From positions 1-34,357 of the forward strand of contig JAAVHV010000006.1 in assembly GCA_014799505.1 (NCBI GenBank): a stretch of 34,357 nucleotides of DNA, given 5' to 3'. Made by a program: the position numbers and the translations under genes. This DNA comes from Clostridiales bacterium. GTDB lineage: Bacteria; Bacillota; Clostridia; Oscillospirales; Oscillospiraceae. Each line of letters opens with the position of its first letter. Position 1 is the stretch's first letter. The notes beneath the pieces are model-generated. The model saw only the letters and a program-made list of their open reading frames with translations, ran no database searches and was not told the origin of the DNA. Below, piece after piece: positions 29,797 to 34,357 of the stretch.

Positions 29797-30840
29797 ATGG
29801 CTGAGGTATTGTCGCAGAGCCAAATTGATGCGCTTTTGAACTCGATGCGCAGCGGCGGCGATGCGGATAAGGCGGAGGAAAAGCAGCCGGAGAAGAAGTA
29901 CCGGAAATATGACTTCACCACCCCCCGCAAATTTACCAAAGACCGGATCAAGATGCTCAACGGCATCTTCGAGAACTATACGAGGGTCATCAGCTCCCGG
30001 CTCAACGCCCAGCTGCGCACCAACTGCGAGATCACGGTGGAGAGCATCGAGGAGCAGAAGTTCTACGAGTTTAACAACGCCCTCACAGAGGGGGATGTGC
30101 TGGCCATGGTGGACACCACCATCCATCCCATTGCCCGCCCTGGGGATTCAGGGGGAGTGGACAAGGACGTCGTGGTGGAGGATCCAGTGATGGTGTACCT
30201 ATCTACATCCACCGCGCTGGCGATGATGGATCGGATGATGGGCAGCGAGGACAACTCGGAGAGGGATGCGCCCATGGGGTACGCCTACACAGACCTGGAG
30301 CTCCAGCTGTACGAACACCTGATGAGGGACATCATCACCCTGATGGGGAGCAGCTGGGAGAACTACGTGCCCATCACGTTTGAGTACAACCGAACCCAGG
30401 TCAACCCCACCTTGGTTCAGCTGCTGAACCTGGACGAGACAGTGGTGCTGGTGGACATGAAGCTGAATTTCGGGGGCAGCGAGGGCCGCATGAGCATCGT
30501 GCTTCCGGGCAATATGCTGATGAGCGTATTCGGCGAGGTCAACCGGGAGAGCATGGGCCGCAAGGTGGCCAGCGAGGACAACTCGGACGAGATCTTCGAC
30601 AAGCTGCGGGACTCCAGCTTGGAGATCATCGCCGAGCTGGGCGAGACCCGACTCTCCCTCAGTGATATTTACCACTTGAACGTGGGCGATGTGGTGGATC
30701 TGGGCAGATCGAAGGATTCGCCGGTATTTTTGGAGATCGGCGGATACCAGTGGTTCACCGGGCGCATGGGAACCCACAAGAAAAACATGGCCATCAAGAT
30801 AGACGAGGTGTGCTATTCGGCCGAACAAAGGAGCGAATAA
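29797..30840 (+). CDS. fliM: Flagellar motor switch protein FliM
   Basis: FliM is the switch protein bound by phosphorylated CheY. The 347-residue protein has the CheY-P-binding peptide LSQSQIDALLNSM at 5-17, a short linker, the middle CheC-like domain (from YDFTTPRKFTKDRIK) and the C-terminal FliN-like domain (LSLSDIYHLNVGDVVDLGR). AGGTGAGGTGA precedes the ATG. fliY starts three bases after the stop codon. Confidence 0.95.
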   Translation: MAEVLSQSQIDALLNSMRSGGDADKAEEKQPEKKYRKYDFTTPRKFTKDRIKMLNGIFENYTRVISSRLNAQLRTNCEITVESIEEQKFYEFNNALTEGDVLAMVDTTIHPIARPGDSGGVDKDVVVEDPVMVYLSTSTALAMMDRMMGSEDNSERDAPMGYAYTDLELQLYEHLMRDIITLMGSSWENYVPITFEYNRTQVNPTLVQLLNLDETVVLVDMKLNFGGSEGRMSIVLPGNMLMSVFGEVNRESMGRKVASEDNSDEIFDKLRDSSLEIIAELGETRLSLSDIYHLNVGDVVDLGRSKDSPVFLEIGGYQWFTGRMGTHKKNMAIKIDEVCYSAEQRSE

Positions 30841-30843
30841 CGG

Positions 30844-32349
30844 ATGGAGAAGGAAATGTTCAGCCCAATGGCGATCGACGCCTTGGGCGAGATGATGAAT
30901 ATCAGCCTGGGCTCCTCGGCCACCGCGGTGTCAAATATGCTGGATCATCGGGTGGATATTACCACACCCACGGTCTCAGTGGTGGACGTGAAGGACTTTA
31001 CCCTGGGGGAGCTGGAGCCGGCCATCGGCGTGGAAATCAAGTACGTTGAGGGCCTGGAGGGCAGCAACATCATGCTGCTCAAGCGCAGCGACATCAAGAT
31101 CATTGTGGACATCCTCATGGGGATGGAGACGGCCGAGGAAGACTTCGAGCTCAACGAGCTGACCATCAGCTGCGTGTGCGAGGTCATGAACCAGATGATG
31201 GGCTCGGCGGCCACCGCCATGTCCGACTTCCTGGGCTTCCGGGTGGACATCTCCACGCCTGAGTCCTTTGAACTGGACAATCTGGATCAGTTCAAGCAGG
31301 ATCGTATGCCCCAGGGCGCGGATCAGGTAGTGGTGGTTCGGTTCTTCCTGAAGATCGAGAACGCCCTGGAAAGCGAATTTATGAACGTCATGTCCGTGAG
31401 TCTGGCGAAGGAACTGGTAAAGAGCCTGGGGCTGGAGGACGAGGTGTCCAGCAGTGTGCCGGACGGCGCGCCCCTCCCGGAGGCCGCCCCCGAGCCGGAG
31501 CTCAGCAACCGGGTGATGAGCCAGGAGGAGATCGAGGCCATGCTCCACGGAGGCGGGGCGGCTTCCGCTCCCGAACCGCCTGCTCCGGAGCCCAGCAACC
31601 GGGTGATGAGCCAGGAGGAGATTGAGAAGCTGCTGGCCGGAGGCATCCCGGCCGCCGAGCCGGAGCCCGCTCCCGCTGGCGGCGACAAGAAAATGAGCCA
31701 GGAGGACATTGAGAAGATGCTGGCTGGTATGAACAGTGAGCCCGCTCCTGCGGCTCAGACGGCGCCCTCCCAGGCTCCAGCAGCCCAGGCGGCACCCGCT
31801 CAGGCTCCGGCGGCGCAGATGCCGCCCCAGGGAATGCCCGGCCCCCAGATGGGCCAGCCGGGGCAGATGCCTCCCTACCCCTATCCGCCTATGCCCGGGC
31901 CGGATGGACAGATGCAGGGCGGATACATGGGCTATCCCCCCATGTACTATCCGCCGTACCCCTACCCCTATCCCCCCCAGCCGGAGCAGCCCCAGAAGGC
32001 CCCTCCCGAGCCCAAGGTCATCGCCACCAAGCCCGCGCCCATGGAGCAGCTTGATGCGGCGGAGCGCCTGGGCAAAGAGCAGGCGCAGAACCTGGATCTC
32101 ATCATGGAGGTGCCCCTCCAGGTGACGGTGGAAATCGGCAGGGCGCGCCGGAAGGTGCAGGATATCCTGGAGTTCGCCAAGGGGTCGCTGGTAGTGCTGG
32201 ATAAGCTGGCCGGCGACCAGGTGGATCTGTTTGTCAACGGCAAGTGCATCGCCCGGGGCGAAGTGGTGGTCATTGAGGACAACTTCGGCGTCCGCATCAC
32301 CGAGATCGTGCAGACCCCAGGCATTGAAATGCTGGCAACCGGCAGATAA
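30844..32349 (+). CDS. fliY: Flagellar motor switch phosphatase FliY with three internal CheY-binding-like motifs
   Basis: FliY is a switch component that also removes phosphate from CheY-P in Gram-positive bacteria. The 501-residue protein starts with a CheC-like domain (about 5-200) that has both phosphatase motifs, E16-M-M-N19 and E113-V-M-N116. Then come three copies of MSQEEIE-type peptide (221-234, 251-264, 281-293) at an exact 30-residue step, a long Pro/Ala/Gln/Met/Tyr linker (about 298-398), and a C-terminal FliN domain (about 412-490, LDLIMEVPLQVTVEIG). In Bacillus subtilis FliY one such peptide is at the N-terminus; here it has been moved inside and tripled. AAAGGAG precedes the ATG. 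Confidence 0.93.
   Translation: MEKEMFSPMAIDALGEMMNISLGSSATAVSNMLDHRVDITTPTVSVVDVKDFTLGELEPAIGVEIKYVEGLEGSNIMLLKRSDIKIIVDILMGMETAEEDFELNELTISCVCEVMNQMMGSAATAMSDFLGFRVDISTPESFELDNLDQFKQDRMPQGADQVVVVRFFLKIENALESEFMNVMSVSLAKELVKSLGLEDEVSSSVPDGAPLPEAAPEPELSNRVMSQEEIEAMLHGGGAASAPEPPAPEPSNRVMSQEEIEKLLAGGIPAAEPEPAPAGGDKKMSQEDIEKMLAGMNSEPAPAAQTAPSQAPAAQAAPAQAPAAQMPPQGMPGPQMGQPGQMPPYPYPPMPGPDGQMQGGYMGYPPMYYPPYPYPYPPQPEQPQKAPPEPKVIATKPAPMEQLDAAERLGKEQAQNLDLIMEVPLQVTVEIGRARRKVQDILEFAKGSLVVLDKLAGDQVDLFVNGKCIARGEVVVIEDNFGVRITEIVQTPGIEMLATGR
31504..31722 (+). repeat. Three 90-bp tandem repeats inside fliY
   Basis: Copies begin at 31504, 31594 and 31684. The first two share 29 identical bases from AGCAACCGGGTGATGAGCCA onward; the third keeps ATGAGCCAGGAGGA. 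Each encodes a MSQE(E/D)IE-x-(M/L)L peptide followed by a Gly/Ala/Pro/Glu spacer. Exact nucleotide identity between copies 1 and 2 implies recent duplication or strong selection. Confidence 0.85.
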
Positions 32350-32425
32350 GGCCGAACTTATAAAATCCGCCCCGGAAAACACAAGCCGCGGGCCACAACA
32401 TCAATGAAAAAGGATGGATTAACCA

Positions 32426-32794
32426 ATGGCTAAGAAAATTCTGTTAGTGGACGATGCCGCGTTTATGCGCAAGATGATTAAAGACACGCTGACCAAGAAT
32501 GGCTACACCGAGGTGTTCGAGGCTGTGGACGGCGCCGATGCCGTGGAGAAGTTCAGCGAGATCGGCCCCGACCTGGTGGTCATGGACATCACCATGCCCA
32601 ACATGGACGGCCTGGAGGCCCTGAAGGCCATCCGCGCCAAGGACGGCAGCGCCAACGTGGTCATGTGCTCCGCCATGGGCCAGGAGTCCATGGTTATGGA
32701 CGCTGTGCGCTCCGGCGCCAAGGACTTCATCGTCAAGCCCTTTAAGCCCGACCGCGTACTTAAGACCGTCACCTCCATTCTGGGCGCGCCCTGA
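32426..32794 (+). CDS. cheY: Chemotaxis response regulator CheY
   Basis: CheY-P binds FliM (and probably FliY here) to change motor rotation. The 122-residue single receiver domain has D9/D10, phospho-acceptor D54 (VVMDITMPNMDG), S82 in the switch Ser/Thr position and K104 in IVKPF. Placement between fliY and fliO is typical of Gram-positive operons. AAAAGGATGG precedes the ATG. The 76-base gap upstream has no clear promoter. Confidence 0.95.
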   Translation: MAKKILLVDDAAFMRKMIKDTLTKNGYTEVFEAVDGADAVEKFSEIGPDLVVMDITMPNMDGLEALKAIRAKDGSANVVMCSAMGQESMVMDAVRSGAKDFIVKPFKPDRVLKTVTSILGAP

Positions 32795-32799
32795 CGGAG

Positions 32800-33222
32800 A
32801 TGCCGCGGCATAGCAGCCCGATCGCGCTGACCACGGATTCTGTGGGAAAGACAGCGTCCGTGGGGAACAGCCTGCTCTCCCTGGCCTGGGTGCTGGTGTG
32901 CGTGGCGGTCATCATTGTGCTGGCCTACCTGTTCACCAAGTACGCGGTGGGCAGGGGCGGCGGCTTTCTGGGCGCGGGCGGAGGCACGGATCGTTTCAAG
33001 GTGCTGTGCCGTCTGTCCCTGGGAAGGGATCAGGCCGCGGTGCTGGTTCAGGCGGGGGAGAAGTACCTCCTCCTGGGGGTGGCGCCCTCGGGCATTACAG
33101 TGCTGACAGAGCTGACGCGGGAGGAAGCCGAGAGCCTGTACGTGCGCCCTGACCACCAGCCGGCGCCCCCCAGCTTTGGGGAAGCGCTGCGCACCGTACT
33201 CAAGCAAAAGAAACCGAGGTGA
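32800..33222 (+). CDS. fliO: Flagellar biosynthetic protein FliO
   Basis: FliO helps assemble FliP in the export gate. The 140-residue protein has one membrane helix (about 25-47, LSLAWVLVCVAVIIVLAYLF), then a small beta domain with FKVLCRLSLGRDQAAVLVQAG, and a basic C-terminus. The ATG at 32800 has GGAG immediately next to it, so it is poorly spaced; a GTG about 14 codons further in is an alternative. It starts five bases after cheY. Confidence 0.85.
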   Translation: MPRHSSPIALTTDSVGKTASVGNSLLSLAWVLVCVAVIIVLAYLFTKYAVGRGGGFLGAGGGTDRFKVLCRLSLGRDQAAVLVQAGEKYLLLGVAPSGITVLTELTREEAESLYVRPDHQPAPPSFGEALRTVLKQKKPR

Positions 33223-33229
33223 GGATGGG

Positions 33230-33910
33230 ATGCCGACGGACAGTTTGATCAACATCAACGGGGACAGTGTACAGACCCTGGAGATTCTGTTCCTGACCAC
33301 GATGATCGCTCTGCTGCCCTCCATGCTGGTGATGATGACCTCTTTCACCCGGTACATCATCTCCCTGTCCTTCCTTCGCAGCGCCATGGGCACCCAGCAG
33401 AGTCCGCCCAATGTGGTGCTGGTGGGCATCGCCATGTTCCTCACCCTCATCACCATGAACCCGGTGATTACCCGCATCCAGACGGAGGCGTGGGGGCCCT
33501 ATACCGAGCAGGAGATCGGCCAGGAGGAATTCTTGGTCCGGGCATCCATTCCGTTGAAGGAGTTCATGCTGGACAATACCGAGCGCAACACCCTGCGGAT
33601 GTTCTGCAATCTGGCCCATGTGGACGTGCCCGACGACGCCGCCGGACTGGACGGGGTGGCGATGGACCTACCCCTGCGCGTCATCGTACCCGCTTTCATG
33701 ACCCAGGAGCTGCAAAAGGCGTTCTACATCGGATTGCTGCTGTACATCCCCTTCATGCTCATCGACATCGTGGTATCCTCCACGCTGATGAGCATGGGCA
33801 TGATCATGCTGCCGCCGGCCATGATCTCCACCCCCTTCAAGCTGCTTTTGTTTGTGTCTGTCAACGGCTGGAGCCTGCTGTTCTCCTCGCTGGTACAGAG
33901 CGTCAAATAA
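33230..33910 (+). CDS. fliP: Flagellar biosynthetic protein FliP
   Basis: FliP forms the core export-gate ring with FliQ and FliR. The 226-residue protein has the family motifs SFTRYIISLSFLRSAMGTQQ, PPNVVLVGIAMFLT and the C-terminal VPAFMTQELQKAFYIGLLLY with SMGMIMLPPAMISTPFKLLL. About four membrane helices are seen. The N-terminal signal helix present in many FliP proteins is missing; the product starts MPTDSLININGD. The ATG at 33230 follows GAGGTGA by seven bases. Confidence 0.94.
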   Translation: MPTDSLININGDSVQTLEILFLTTMIALLPSMLVMMTSFTRYIISLSFLRSAMGTQQSPPNVVLVGIAMFLTLITMNPVITRIQTEAWGPYTEQEIGQEEFLVRASIPLKEFMLDNTERNTLRMFCNLAHVDVPDDAAGLDGVAMDLPLRVIVPAFMTQELQKAFYIGLLLYIPFMLIDIVVSSTLMSMGMIMLPPAMISTPFKLLLFVSVNGWSLLFSSLVQSVK

Positions 33911-33937
33911 CCCCCGCCGCCAAGGAAGGAGCACATT

Positions 33938-34198
33938 ATGGATACCTCGCAGGTGATGGATCTTCTTCGGGACGCGGTGGGCGTTGCCATTAAGCTGTGC
34001 AGCCCCATGTTGCTGCTGGCTATGCTGGTGGGTGTGGTGGTGGCCATTTTTCAGGCCGTTACCCAGATCCACGAGCAGACCATCGGCTTTGTGCTGAAGC
34101 TCATCGTGGTGGTGGCCGTGCTTCTGCTGGGGGGCGCTTGGATGATGGACACCCTTCAAGACTATACCTATCAGATCTTTACCCTGATCGCCAGTTAG
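33938..34198 (+). CDS. fliQ: Flagellar biosynthetic protein FliQ
   Basis: FliQ is a small two-helix subunit of the export gate. The 86-residue protein has helices at about 13-40 and 50-75 with the family motifs MLLLAMLVGVVVAIFQAVTQ, IHEQTIGFVLKLI and GGAWM near the end. AAGGAAGGAG lies before the ATG. fliR starts 19 bases after its stop. Confidence 0.94.
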   Translation: MDTSQVMDLLRDAVGVAIKLCSPMLLLAMLVGVVVAIFQAVTQIHEQTIGFVLKLIVVVAVLLLGGAWMMDTLQDYTYQIFTLIAS

Positions 34199-34217
34199 GC
34201 CGGGAGGGGGCGCTTCC

Positions 34218-34357
34218 ATGATCGACTGGGCGGCACTGACCGCGTTTCTGTTTATCACCGCCCGCGTCAGCGGGTTCATCCTCTTCAACCCCATCCTGGG
34301 GCGCAGCAACTTCCCCGCCGCTTTCCGCACGGGTATGACCTTGGTGCTGTCGGTTTT
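34218..34357 (+). CDS. fliR: Flagellar biosynthetic protein FliR, N-terminal part (cut by window edge)
   Basis: FliR completes the export gate. Only 46 codons are present; the reading frame runs off the right edge. The product starts MIDWAALTAFLFITARVSGF and continues ILFNPILGRSNFPAAFR, the FliR/SpaR N-terminal pattern. GGGAGGGGG precedes the ATG. Identification rests on this segment and on the position after fliQ. Confidence 0.9.
   Translation, partial: MIDWAALTAFLFITARVSGFILFNPILGRSNFPAAFRTGMTLVLSV

Noticed and set aside
31736-32125. Separate Arg/Pro-rich protein in another frame within fliY
   Set aside because: It is the shifted frame of the Pro/Gln/Tyr linker of FliY and has no start signal.
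1-34357. CRISPR arrays, insertion sequences, prophage or transfer genes, tRNA or rRNA
   Set aside because: Looked for across both strands; no direct-repeat arrays with spacers, transposases, integrases or RNA-gene cores were seen.

Overview
The window is GC-rich chromosomal DNA from an anaerobic, motile member of the Clostridia (Firmicutes), most likely Oscillospiraceae (Intestinimonas/Oscillibacter/Flavonifractor-like). This rests on a complete Rnf complex in the order CDGEAB, an Rrf2-type regulator, a NusG domain II/Gx-transporter pair, Gram-positive-style flagellar genes (FliY with CheC domains, FlbD, the TIGR02530 protein), strong AGGAGG ribosome sites and consensus sigma-A promoters. The genus is inference. 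No mobile element, CRISPR array, tRNA or rRNA was found.

Region 1 (1-845, minus strand): the 5' part of a DEAD-box RNA helicase, cut by the window edge, preceded by an Rrf2/IscR-like regulator whose probable promoter holds a palindrome. Region 2 (about 940-6051, plus): the rnfCDGEAB operon for the membrane ferredoxin:NAD+ oxidoreductase, read from a near-consensus promoter. Region 3 (6065-9584, plus): a hairpin-rich gap, then a NusG domain II protein, a Gx-transporter (HepS component I-like) protein, two tiny membrane proteins, a left-handed beta-helix acyltransferase-like protein and glmM, closed by a strong terminator hairpin. Region 4 (9601-11199, minus): a beta-CASP metallo-beta-lactamase with its own promoter.

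Region 5 (11335-16590, plus): three genes coupled by ATGA overlaps: a REC-HD-GYP-PAS-GGDEF protein, a single-domain Hpt protein and a membrane hybrid histidine kinase with two receiver domains. Together they look like a complete phosphorelay ending in cyclic-di-GMP turnover, placed directly upstream of the flagellar genes.

Region 6 (16668 to the window end, plus): a large flagellar/motility operon, flgB-flgC-fliE-fliF-fliG-fliH-fliI-fliJ-fliK-flgD-TIGR02530-flgE-flbD-motA-motB-fliM-fliY-cheY-fliO-fliP-fliQ-fliR (fliR cut by the edge). It encodes the rod and hook, MS-ring, switch, export apparatus and stator. fliL is absent from its usual place.

Most unusual signals: (i) FliY carries three copies, at an exact 30-residue period, of a motif like the CheY-P-binding N-terminus of FliM; (ii) the roughly 240-nt flgB leader can fold into a nested multi-helix RNA ending in a long-range helix followed by five T; (iii) three strong hairpins stand in a row between fliJ and fliK, looking like a dispersed intergenic repeat; (iv) RnfE has a four-cysteine C-terminal tail.
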